Below, piece after piece: positions 24,312 to 32,617 of a DNA stretch of 34,673 bases (its first letter is position 1; each line of letters starts with the position of its first letter). The DNA is from an uncultured Porphyromonadaceae bacterium (lineage in GTDB: Bacteria > Bacteroidota > Bacteroidia > Bacteroidales > Muribaculaceae). The translations under genes were made by a program, and so were the position numbers. Where the stretch lies: the NCBI GenBank assembly GCA_947175605.1, contig CAMWNH010000015.1:1-34673 (forward strand), in the 5' to 3' direction. The notes below the pieces were generated by a model. The model had not been told where the DNA came from. It worked only from the letters and a program-made list of their open reading frames with translations, and did no database searches.

Positions 24312-26687
24312 ATGAAAAAAACTTCCCTTCCTCTTCTTCTTGCTGCCCTGAGCCCGAGCTTCGGCGCGAACGCAGGAATCGTTGCAAACTTTCCTATGGA
24401 TGTCCGCGACGGAAAAATAACCGAGACCGTCAGCGGGGATCGTTTCGATGTTCTCGGCCATTTTGCGCCCGAGAATCTACCCGGTGCAGTCGGACAGGCC
24501 CTGCGCTTCGATGGCTACACATCATGGATCGATGCACGCATCGGAGACATCATTCCCGCAGGCTCCCGACAGATGACGGTTGCCATGTGGGTTGCGCTCC
24601 CGTCATACCCCATTATCAAAATAGATGACCCCACCACGGAGAAGACTGCAATAGCGACGTGTACGGATGACACTGCCCGCACGGGCTTTGGCTTCTATAT
24701 TGGATTCGACGGCAAGTGGTGCTTCCGCACATATGTCGGAGGCTGGGCCGTGGAAGTGCCGGTCGATGCTCCGCTCCCCACATATCAGTGGAATTATCTC
24801 GCTGCAGTGGTCGATGCCGATGCCAAGACCATAACCCTCTACAATAATGGCGAGCCCGTCGCTTCAACTCGCTGCAACGGCACTGTCAGCGTGGCTGCCT
24901 CTCCATTCACTATAGGGCGGGGACCTCTCGAAAACTATTCGGGCCCCTTCCTCCTCTCGAGCTTCAACGGACTTATCGACGATATTACGATCTGGAACGA
25001 AGCTCTCCCCGCCGCATCTCTCGCATCCGCTCGTCCCGAAAATCTTGCCGACCTCGATATTCCGAAGTCCCGTTTCGAGAATGACATCCTGCGTCCTCGC
25101 TTCCATGGTATGCCCGCAGCTGCATGGACCAACGAATGCCACGGCATGGCCTATGCCGACGGGCGCTATCATCTCTTCTTCCAGAAAAATGCCGATGGCC
25201 CTTACATGGCACGACTGCATTGGGGACACATTTCCAGCGAGAATCTCTACGATTGGCGCGAAGAAAAGATTGCGCTTGCACCCGGCACGCCATACGACAT
25301 AAAGGGATGCTGGAGCGGATGCGTCTTTTCCGATCCGGTGATTACAGGCGGGATGCCCAATATCATTTATACTGCCGTAGATTATGCTAAAGCCACGATA
25401 GCGCAGGCATATCCCGACGATGAGTCTCTGCTGAACTGGACCAAGAAAGCCGGGAATCCGATTATCGGCCCTCGTCCGTCAACGCTCACCGATGACTTCC
25501 GCGACCCCTACTTCTTCCGGAATGGCAATGACGCATATATCATTGTCGGAAGCTCCAAGGGTGGGGTAGGAGCTACTTCGCTCCATAAATATAACCCGGC
25601 AACAGCCATGTGGATCAATGATGGTGCGCTCTTCTTCACAGGAGCGAACGCCGCCGTCGACGGAAACTTCTGGGAAATGCCCTCGATCACACGGATGAGC
25701 GATGGCAAGTGGCTCTTCACGGCAACCCCGCTGTCCACCTCTGCAGGAACAAAAACGATATATTGGACGGGCTCGATTGGAGCGGATGGTAAGTTTGTTC
25801 CCGATGCAGCGTCCGCGCAGCCGCGCGATGTCGAGCTTGTGGCCCGTGCCGGATTCGGTCTCCTTTCGCCCACGGTGTTCCCTCACGAAGGCAAGACTAT
25901 CGTTCTCGGCATAGTGCCCGATAAGCTTGGTGCACAGGAAAACTGGAATCTCGGTTGGGCTCATTGCTATTCTCTGCCGCGCGAATGGTCTCTCGGAGCC
26001 GATGGCGCTCTCGTGCAGAAACCCTTCGAAGGCCTGAAAGGCTTGCGCACCTCCACGGCTTTCTCCCGTTCGGCCTTTGCCCTTGACGGTACTTTGCCTC
26101 TTGGCCCTGTTGAAGGTCGCGAAGTGGAGCTCTCGGCGGTATTCACGCTTGCGAATTCTCCGGTTGGTTTCAATTTCTTCAAGAACGCAAACGGCGAAGC
26201 CTCGCTTCGCTATGATCCGACTCGCGGAACTCTTACCATCGATTTCTCCTCCGTCCATCGCCTCGTGAATGACGGCGGCGTGTTCAATGGCGTTTATTCC
26301 TGCTCTCTTCCCGAGACTCTGCGCGCAGGCTCGACTCTGAAGCTCAATGTTTTCATTGATCACTCCATTATCGACGTCTTCGTAAACGATCGTTGGGCCA
26401 CGTCCGTGCGTATTTTTGCCACGGATGCCGACGCTTCCGGCGTGGAAGCATATGCCGGTGGAGCCACACAGGTGCAGTCTCTGGACGCATGGGTGCTCTC
26501 TCCAGGCGAAGGTCAGGGGAGCGGTGTCGGACAGGTTTGTGTCTCATCGGAGAATGAAGCCCCTTTCGTCGATGTCTATAATATTTCAGGGGCGTGTGTG
26601 CGGCGAAATGCACCTCGTGCAAATGCCGTCGACGGTCTCGCCCCCGGAGTGTATTTTGTAGGAAGCAGAAAAATGATGGTTCGCTGA
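24312..26687 (+). CDS. Divergent GH32 protein with N-terminal LamG-like domain
   Basis: From the ATG at 24312 the protein has 791 residues: signal peptide (to about 21, no lipobox), LamG/concanavalin-like domain (about 22-240), GH32 propeller (about 262-560), GH32 beta-sandwich (about 600-730, with FIDHSIIDVFVNDRWATS), and a short C-terminal tail (about 750-791) like a secretion-sorting domain. In the catalytic core, stabiliser D398 (FRDPY) and acid/base E455 (WEMPS) are kept. However, the nucleophile motif WMNDPNG reads W-T-N-E275-C-H-G, and the usual C after the acid/base is M456. It is therefore either a GH32 with changed activity or a non-hydrolytic binder. It is probably co-transcribed from susC, after a 101-bp gap containing a hairpin. 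Confidence 0.88.
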   Translation: MKKTSLPLLLAALSPSFGANAGIVANFPMDVRDGKITETVSGDRFDVLGHFAPENLPGAVGQALRFDGYTSWIDARIGDIIPAGSRQMTVAMWVALPSYPIIKIDDPTTEKTAIATCTDDTARTGFGFYIGFDGKWCFRTYVGGWAVEVPVDAPLPTYQWNYLAAVVDADAKTITLYNNGEPVASTRCNGTVSVAASPFTIGRGPLENYSGPFLLSSFNGLIDDITIWNEALPAASLASARPENLADLDIPKSRFENDILRPRFHGMPAAAWTNECHGMAYADGRYHLFFQKNADGPYMARLHWGHISSENLYDWREEKIALAPGTPYDIKGCWSGCVFSDPVITGGMPNIIYTAVDYAKATIAQAYPDDESLLNWTKKAGNPIIGPRPSTLTDDFRDPYFFRNGNDAYIIVGSSKGGVGATSLHKYNPATAMWINDGALFFTGANAAVDGNFWEMPSITRMSDGKWLFTATPLSTSAGTKTIYWTGSIGADGKFVPDAASAQPRDVELVARAGFGLLSPTVFPHEGKTIVLGIVPDKLGAQENWNLGWAHCYSLPREWSLGADGALVQKPFEGLKGLRTSTAFSRSAFALDGTLPLGPVEGREVELSAVFTLANSPVGFNFFKNANGEASLRYDPTRGTLTIDFSSVHRLVNDGGVFNGVYSCSLPETLRAGSTLKLNVFIDHSIIDVFVNDRWATSVRIFATDADASGVEAYAGGATQVQSLDAWVLSPGEGQGSGVGQVCVSSENEAPFVDVYNISGACVRRNAPRANAVDGLAPGVYFVGSRKMMVR

Positions 26688-26716
26688 TATTGTTTTTATT
26701 GTTCATTAGACTTTTG

Positions 26717-26745
26717 AGCGGCGTTCTGCGGAGCGCCGCTTTTTG
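26717..26745 (+). terminator. Terminator at the end of the fructan PUL
   Basis: A 10-bp stem (26717-26726 with 26731-26740, one G/T wobble) and a TGCG tetraloop are followed by TTTTGATTTTT. It begins 29 bp after the GH32 stop codon. The T-run overlaps the -33 element of the mltG promoter. Confidence 0.9.
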
Positions 26746-26773
26746 ATTTTTAGCGCGAAATTATTTACCTTTG
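26742..26773 (+). promoter_or_regulatory. mltG promoter
   Basis: TTTG at 26742-26745, a 20-bp spacer and TACCTTTG at 26766-26773. The box ends only 4 bp before the GTG start codon, so the transcript should have almost no 5' leader. Confidence 0.65.
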
Positions 26774-26777
26774 CATC

Positions 26778-27806
26778 GTGAAACAAAACACCCGGAAATA
26801 TATTGTTCTCGTCCTTGTAGCTCTTGCAGGAGTCTTGCTTGCCGTGTTTATCCGTGTAAGGCCTATGCTGCGTGCTTATGCCGGTCCGGACACGGCTGTT
26901 CTTCTCGTTCCCGATCGTGCAACTGAGAGTCAGATAGCCGATTCTCTTTATGCCGCTACAGGCGACCGCGCTTATGCCGAAGGCGTCATTCGGGCATGGA
27001 AGCTTCTGAAAGGATACCCCGAAAGCGCCAACGGACGATATGTCGTAGAGCCGGGAACGCCGGCCTATAAGCTTGCCCGCAGATTGCAGACGGGACGTCA
27101 GACTCCTGTCCGCCTTACCTTCAACAATATCCGCACGCTCGACCAGCTTGCCGAGCGTGTGGGAAGCCGGATGGAATTCGGCCCTTCGGATTTTCTTGCG
27201 GCTTGCGATTCCGTCCTTCCCGCACTTGGCTTCCGCAACCGAAGCGAGTACCCTGCGGCCTTCATTCCCGATACTTACGAGTTTTATTGGAATACGGGTG
27301 CGGATCAGGTCGTGGAGCGTTTGGCTGCTGTTCGCTCGGCCTATTGGTCGGACGAGCGTCGCGAACGCGCGCGGGCGCTTGGTCTTAATCCTGTAGGCGT
27401 AGCCACTGTGGCGTCCATTGTCGAAGAGGAGACGGCCGCTAAAGACGAGCGCCCCCTTGTAGCACGACTCTACCTCAACCGTCTTGCCGCGGGAATGAAG
27501 CTCCAGGCCGATCCTACCGTGAAGTTCGCTGTAGGCGATTTCTCTCTCCGGCGCATTACGGGCACTCATCTGCGAGTATCCTCGCCCTACAACACCTATC
27601 TTAACGAAGGCCTTCCGCCCGGCCCGATACGTATCCCCGAGCGTGCTACTCTTGAGTCTGTGCTTGATGCTCCTGAGCACAATTACGTCTACATGTGCGC
27701 TAAACCCGATTTCTCGGGCCGACATAATTTTGCTACAGATTTTGCCTCTCATCGGGCCAATGCCGAAGCATATCGCAAGGCCCTTGATGCCCGTGGCATA
27801 AAATAA
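26778..27806 (+). CDS. mltG: Endolytic murein transglycosylase MltG
   Basis: Inner-membrane enzyme of 342 residues that cuts nascent glycan strands of peptidoglycan and so sets chain length. It has an N-terminal membrane helix (about 8-25) and a periplasmic YceG/MltG domain. The catalytic glutamate is probably E216 in ASIVEEETA, matching E218 of E. coli MltG in ASIVEKETA. LQADPTVKFAVG (242-253) and YNTYLNEGLPPGPI (271-284) are further family signatures. The start is GTG at 26778; no ATG lies upstream that would keep the helix. It begins a new transcript after the PUL terminator. Confidence 0.94.
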   Translation: MKQNTRKYIVLVLVALAGVLLAVFIRVRPMLRAYAGPDTAVLLVPDRATESQIADSLYAATGDRAYAEGVIRAWKLLKGYPESANGRYVVEPGTPAYKLARRLQTGRQTPVRLTFNNIRTLDQLAERVGSRMEFGPSDFLAACDSVLPALGFRNRSEYPAAFIPDTYEFYWNTGADQVVERLAAVRSAYWSDERRERARALGLNPVGVATVASIVEEETAAKDERPLVARLYLNRLAAGMKLQADPTVKFAVGDFSLRRITGTHLRVSSPYNTYLNEGLPPGPIRIPERATLESVLDAPEHNYVYMCAKPDFSGRHNFATDFASHRANAEAYRKALDARGIK

Positions 27807-27816
27807 ATTCGACTGT

Positions 27817-29241
27817 ATGAAATTGAATCATTTATATTTTGTAAGATATACACTCGCCTCTCTGTTCCTCGCGTCGGCACTCATTGCACATGCAGCTCCC
27901 ATTGACGATGCACGTCGGCTCATTGAAGCCGGTCAGAATGAAGAGGCAGTGACGGCTTTGCGTAAGATTGTCAAGTCCAAGCCACGCGATCCCGCCGCCA
28001 ATTATCTCTTGGGCCTGGCTCTTATCGGTACAGGCGCTGATGCCGAAGGCATAAAATATCTTTCCACGGCCGAGAGCCGTGGAAGTGTGGAAGCCTCCGA
28101 ACTTCTTGCACGTCGTGCATTCGAGAATTACGAGCCCGAAGAAGCGCAGGAGCACCTTGATTCCTGGGAGAGCTCCGCGTCCAAAGCGCGTAAGCAACTT
28201 CCGGCATCATACGGCGAACTCGCCTCGCGCGTGGTGGCGATGGACAATATGCTCCGACGTGTGGAGAAGATAGAGATTATCGACACTCTGCGCGTCGATT
28301 CAACCCGATTCTTTACTGCTTACCGTCTTTCCCGCGAAGCCGGATCTCTCGTTCCCGGAGAAGCGCTCGGCCGGGATTCGAAAGCGTCCGTCGTCTTTAT
28401 TCCCGAAAGGCGTACGGAAATGATCTGGGCCGCGCCCGACTCTATGGGGCATTCATCCCTCTTTTCTTCCGCAATTCTTGATGACGGCACGGTTGAACAT
28501 CCGGAGCGTGCGGAGCTCGGTGGCACCGGCAACGCCTCATATCCCTTCCTTATGTCCGACGGCGTTACGCTATACTATGCGGCAGACAAAGGTCCTGAAG
28601 GGCTCGGGGATTATGACATATATATGACACGCCGTAGCGACGACGGCGGCTTCATGCAGAGCCAGAATATGGGCATGCCCTACAATTCGCCCTACAACGA
28701 TTTCATGCTTGCCATAGACGAAACCACCGGCCTTGGTTGGTGGGCCTCCGACCGCGAGCAGATCCCCGGCAAGGTCACAATCTATATCTTTGCTCCTTCG
28801 GAGACGCGAGTGAACTATTCTCCCGACACCGAGAACCTTCCGTCGCTTGCTCGTCTCGATGATATTGCCCTCACCCGGGTTGCCGACAAGGACTACAAGG
28901 CCGAAATGCAGCAGCGTCTTGACCGCATGGCTGATTCGGCTGCGTCATACTCCGCTTCTCCGTCCTTTGAGTTGGATATGGGTGCCGGGGGCTTGTACAC
29001 GAGCCTGAATGACTTTCGCGATGAAAATGCACGTCGCACAATGCTTCGCTATCTTGCCGATGAAAAGCAGCTGCAAAAGAATCTGGAGAAGCTATCGAAC
29101 CTGCGTGAGGCATATTCGAAAAAAGCTTCCGGAACTCTCCGCGAGCAGATCCTTCGACTCGAGAGCGAAGTAGCTCAAGCTCGTACGGCCCTGCGTACTA
29201 CGCTCAACAACGCAATACGTCAGGAAACTACGCACAGATAG
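27817..29241 (+). CDS. TPR and beta-propeller-like exported protein
   Basis: Protein of 474 residues with a signal peptide (to about 27). TPR-like helices follow (about 28-110; DDARRLIEAGQNEEAVTALRK is a clear repeat unit), then a beta-rich region (about 180-345) with PD40/propeller-like strands such as YPFLMSDGVTLYYAADKG and DYDIYMTRR. The C-terminus (about 415-474) is a charged helix likely to form a coiled coil. The layout resembles the N-terminal part of PorE-like periplasmic proteins, but no OmpA-type peptidoglycan-binding domain follows. It starts 10 bp after mltG and is probably co-transcribed. Its function is unknown. Confidence 0.8.
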   Translation: MKLNHLYFVRYTLASLFLASALIAHAAPIDDARRLIEAGQNEEAVTALRKIVKSKPRDPAANYLLGLALIGTGADAEGIKYLSTAESRGSVEASELLARRAFENYEPEEAQEHLDSWESSASKARKQLPASYGELASRVVAMDNMLRRVEKIEIIDTLRVDSTRFFTAYRLSREAGSLVPGEALGRDSKASVVFIPERRTEMIWAAPDSMGHSSLFSSAILDDGTVEHPERAELGGTGNASYPFLMSDGVTLYYAADKGPEGLGDYDIYMTRRSDDGGFMQSQNMGMPYNSPYNDFMLAIDETTGLGWWASDREQIPGKVTIYIFAPSETRVNYSPDTENLPSLARLDDIALTRVADKDYKAEMQQRLDRMADSAASYSASPSFELDMGAGGLYTSLNDFRDENARRTMLRYLADEKQLQKNLEKLSNLREAYSKKASGTLREQILRLESEVAQARTALRTTLNNAIRQETTHR

Positions 29242-29282
29242 TTTCAGGCTGCCATTTCCCGATGCTGCGGAAGCAGTCACGC

Positions 29283-30377
29283 TTACTCACCCTCGCGGGC
29301 GAGATTCCTCCATTTATCTATCAGAGCCTGCATGTCCGCGGGTACGGGGGCCTCGAAGTCCATTTCCACCCCGGTGTCGGGATGGCGGAAGCCCAACGTG
29401 CGCGCGTGCAGCGCCTGACGCGGACATAGTGCGAAGCAATTGTTTACGAATTGCGTGTACTTCCCCGATGTATTTCCGCGCAGAATCTTGTCGCCCCCAT
29501 ATCGCGCGTCGCTGAATAGCGGATGTCCTATGTGGCGCATGTGTGCGCGGATCTGATGTGTACGGCCGGTCTCAAGCACACATTTCACAAGCGAAACCGG
29601 TCCGAAATCCTCAAGCACCTCATAGTGCGTCACCGCAGGCTTTCCATATTCTCCTCCTGCCGGAAAAACGTCCATCTGCAGACGGTCGCGGAGCGAGCGT
29701 CCGATATTGCCCTCTATGCGCCCCTTGGCAGGTTTAGGCGAGCCCCACACCAGCGCTATGTACTCGCGTCGAGTGGTCTTGTGAAAAAACTGTTTGCCCA
29801 GATCCGTCTTCGCATCCGGCGTCTTGGCCACGACAAGCAGCCCCGATGTATCCTTGTCTATTCGGTGCACCAGACCCAGACGCGGATCGTTTACGTCATA
29901 GTCCGGCGTGTCGCGGAAGTGCCATGCAAGAGCATTCACAAGCGTCCCCGAATAATTCCCGTGGCCCGGATGCACAACCAGTCCCGCAGGCTTGTTCACC
30001 ACCAGCACCGTCTTGTCCTCATATACGATATCCAGAGGAATATCCTGCGCCACGATCTCGCACTCGTATCGCGGACGGTCCATCACCACCTGCACCACAT
30101 CCAGCGGTTTCACGCGGTAGTTGCTCTTGACCGGACGACCGTTTACCAGAATACAGCCTGCATCGGCGGCTTGCTGCACGCGATTCCGCGATGACTTCTG
30201 AAGTCGCTCCACCAGAAATTTGTCCACACGCAGCAGTGCCTGTCCCTTGTCGGCCACGAAGCGGAAATGCTCGTACATCTCCGTGCCGTTCACATCCACG
30301 AGCGCGCTTTCGCCCGAAGCTTCACATTCGGGCTCGTCCCCTTCCAAAGGGCGGAGGCTTGGATTTATGTCCGCCAT
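29283..30377 (-). CDS. rluD: RluA/RluD-family 23S rRNA pseudouridine synthase
   Basis: Cytoplasmic RNA-modifying enzyme of 364 residues. It has an S4 RNA-binding domain (about 48-105; DKFLVERLQKSSRNRVQQAADAG region) and a pseudouridine synthase domain with the catalytic aspartate D174 in HRIDKDTSGLLVVAKT. GRTHQIRAHMRHIGHP is also typical. The S4 domain and length favour RluD, which modifies helix 69 of 23S rRNA, but RluA-type paralogues look similar. The N-terminal extension of about 40 residues is acidic and not part of the family core. The start overlaps the stop of the PASTA gene by one base (TGATG), so translation is probably coupled. Confidence 0.9.
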   Translation of the reverse strand: MADINPSLRPLEGDEPECEASGESALVDVNGTEMYEHFRFVADKGQALLRVDKFLVERLQKSSRNRVQQAADAGCILVNGRPVKSNYRVKPLDVVQVVMDRPRYECEIVAQDIPLDIVYEDKTVLVVNKPAGLVVHPGHGNYSGTLVNALAWHFRDTPDYDVNDPRLGLVHRIDKDTSGLLVVAKTPDAKTDLGKQFFHKTTRREYIALVWGSPKPAKGRIEGNIGRSLRDRLQMDVFPAGGEYGKPAVTHYEVLEDFGPVSLVKCVLETGRTHQIRAHMRHIGHPLFSDARYGGDKILRGNTSGKYTQFVNNCFALCPRQALHARTLGFRHPDTGVEMDFEAPVPADMQALIDKWRNLAREGE

Positions 30378-31009
30378 CAGTCTTCTCCTAATCCTTCGAT
30401 TGTCGAATAGTCGTATTCCTCCTCTATCGAATCCGACTCCTCATGCGTTACGACCGGTGCCGTTCCTATTTCGAGCGTCACCGTAGCCGTTACGGGCATC
30501 ACCGTACCCACGGTTATAGGCGTATCGCCATAGCGCGCGCCCACCACGAGATTGGAATACTCCGACGGCACATACACCGTGCGTATGTCTGAAATCCCCA
30601 GGCCGCGGAGATACGAGATTGCCTGACGCTCCGATACATTGCCCTGCAAAGGCATGGCCACGGTCACCTGCTTGGGCGAGAAAGCCGTTACCGTAACATA
30701 CACCTGACGCCCTTTCTTCACCACTGCCCCCGTGCGTGGCATGGATTCCACGACCGTACCGCGGGGCACCTTCACGTCGTATATCGAATCCGAAATCTCT
30801 ATTTCCAGATTTGCAGCCTCCAGCGTCCGCCGAGCATCGGCATACGACATATTCCTGACGTCAGGCACTACCGACGTTTCGCCATGCATGGTCCAGTGAT
30901 CGAGATACAACATTGTCAGCCACACGAGCACGAACGCCGTGAGCGAGATGAGTATCAGCGTGCCTATGATAGGATGTTTGGCATAGAAGCCGCGGAGTGA
31001 TATTGCCAT
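30377..31009 (-). CDS. Membrane-anchored PASTA domain protein
   Basis: 210 residues with a short cytoplasmic start, one membrane helix (about 14-33) and two PASTA-like repeats facing the periplasm (about 45-109 and 113-182; VVPDVRNMSYADARRTLEAANLEIEI is the start of the first). The tail is acidic. PASTA domains bind peptidoglycan or beta-lactam-like structures in other bacteria. In Bacteroidota, short proteins of this type are commonly found beside an RluD gene, as here. There is no kinase or penicillin-binding domain. Its role, perhaps cell-wall sensing, is inferred. Confidence 0.87.
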   Translation of the reverse strand: MAISLRGFYAKHPIIGTLILISLTAFVLVWLTMLYLDHWTMHGETSVVPDVRNMSYADARRTLEAANLEIEISDSIYDVKVPRGTVVESMPRTGAVVKKGRQVYVTVTAFSPKQVTVAMPLQGNVSERQAISYLRGLGISDIRTVYVPSEYSNLVVGARYGDTPITVGTVMPVTATVTLEIGTAPVVTHEESDSIEEEYDYSTIEGLGED

Positions 31010-31030
31010 AGTTTCGTCTTGCGTAGCAGA

Positions 31031-32617
31031 TTAATAGTCGTAAAGCAGCTCGATGTCGTCAAGCCACAGCACCGAGCCCGCGCCACCGGTGAAGTAATCG
31101 CCATATTTGCTGGCCGAAGCCGTCATAAGCAGATACTTCGGCACGCGCGAAGTCGAGGTGTATTCAATCGGGAATTCGAAGGGGATATAGCCCTCCACCG
31201 ACTCGCCGTATTGAATCTTGCCGTATCCCACAACATATGACCCCGCAGGGTCGAACAGCTGACGGTTGTTGGGATTGGTTCGGATCTCGAACGGCTCGTT
31301 CTGATCGATAAGCGCACACCACACGATACACGTATCCGGCTGCCCTATCAGGTTCTTATAGTCCGAGCCCGAATGTGAGATCGTTGCGCAGTTATATTTC
31401 AGGTAGCCGCGAACGCGGGTCGGACGTTGCGTGAACTCGCGGCCGAAGCTCAGAATGCCGTTCGTGCCGTCGGTCTTCACATAGCGTCCCACGAAGATAT
31501 TGCCTGCAGCGAGCTTGCCTATGATGCCTATGCCCACAAAGCGCGTCTCGAGCTGTGCCGCAAGGCCTGTACCCGTCGGAGTATCCTCGGTCGGGAAGGT
31601 ATTCGACGTGCCGAGTGTCGTTGCGCCCTTGTTGCCCGTGTCCCACACCTGCGGACCGCCTTCCGGCCATGGATTCCACACCTTGCCGTCGAGCCACCAT
31701 GAGTCGAAATCCGAATTCGGAATCTGTACTATCGAGCCCGTAGTGAACGTCAGGGTATTGCCCTTTTCCATGTCCGAGTACGCACGAGCCTCATAAGTCG
31801 TTTCAGGACTGAGATGGATTATGCGTCCCGTGAAGTTGCCGCCGTCGTGCGTCACCTCGCTCGGATCCAGACGTGTCCATTCCGTGTCGCCTGCAAGTCG
31901 GTATTCCACTCCGTTATCCTTACCCGCCTGTCCCAGACCGTGCACCCATGCCACACACGTCCATGCATCCACGCTCTCCGTTGTCACGGTTGATTCTACC
32001 CGGTTCACGTAGACAGTCCAGGTCTGCGAGCGTCCGAAGTCCTCCACGAGGATGTCCAGCGGCCTGTTTAGGTTCACGATTCCACCGTCAGTCAGATCGG
32101 GAGTCATCACCGCGCCTGCCGATTCCAGCTTCGCACGCACTACCTTTACTGCCGAAAGATCAGCATTCATAGGCATATCCACGATGATGCGGTGGCTCGG
32201 CACATCAATCATCGTAGCACCCATCTGCCCCTCGACCTCGAAGTATCGCACCACATCGCGATTAGCGGAGATCAGCCAGTCATATTCCTGATAGAGCTTC
32301 AGTGTCACGATCATCGGCGAAGACAGGTTCAGCGGTTCGGACAGAACATCATCCACCACCTCCGCACCCGGCGTCAGCGTATAGTCCATCACATTCACGG
32401 CATACGGGTCCACGTTCTCGCCAAGCGTAAGCGTGACAGTGCAGTTTATCGAATCTATCACAGCTCCGGCTTCCTGTCCCTCCACATTGATGCTGCGGAA
32501 GTTCGCCTGAATTCTGGGGTAGGGGATATCATTGCGTATGCAGCTCCCGACAAGCATACCCGTTATGCCAACGAGCGACGCCGTAAGCGCAACCTTGGTA
32601 AAGCCTTTGATTCTCAT
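31031..32617 (-). CDS. PCMD domain lipoprotein
   Basis: Lipoprotein of 528 residues with signal and lipobox LVGSC (C26). The N-terminal half holds beta domains with repeated patterns of immunoglobulin-like strands (about 35-290), including an FN3-like stretch ending in SPETTYEARAYSDMEKGNTLTFTTG. The C-terminal half (about 295-528) begins IPNSDFDSWWLDGKVWNPWPEG and ends GSVLWLDDIELLYDY, the marks of the PCMD family (putative carbohydrate metabolism domain, a jelly-roll-like fold). It is probably at the cell surface. It overlaps the upstream barrel gene by four bases. The glycan or partner is unknown. Confidence 0.87.
   Translation of the reverse strand: MRIKGFTKVALTASLVGITGMLVGSCIRNDIPYPRIQANFRSINVEGQEAGAVIDSINCTVTLTLGENVDPYAVNVMDYTLTPGAEVVDDVLSEPLNLSSPMIVTLKLYQEYDWLISANRDVVRYFEVEGQMGATMIDVPSHRIIVDMPMNADLSAVKVVRAKLESAGAVMTPDLTDGGIVNLNRPLDILVEDFGRSQTWTVYVNRVESTVTTESVDAWTCVAWVHGLGQAGKDNGVEYRLAGDTEWTRLDPSEVTHDGGNFTGRIIHLSPETTYEARAYSDMEKGNTLTFTTGSIVQIPNSDFDSWWLDGKVWNPWPEGGPQVWDTGNKGATTLGTSNTFPTEDTPTGTGLAAQLETRFVGIGIIGKLAAGNIFVGRYVKTDGTNGILSFGREFTQRPTRVRGYLKYNCATISHSGSDYKNLIGQPDTCIVWCALIDQNEPFEIRTNPNNRQLFDPAGSYVVGYGKIQYGESVEGYIPFEFPIEYTSTSRVPKYLLMTASASKYGDYFTGGAGSVLWLDDIELLYDY

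Noticed and set aside
29242-29282. Possible shared terminator between the two convergent genes
   Set aside because: Only a 4-bp stem (CTGC, GGAA, GCAG) without a T-run on either strand; too weak to call.
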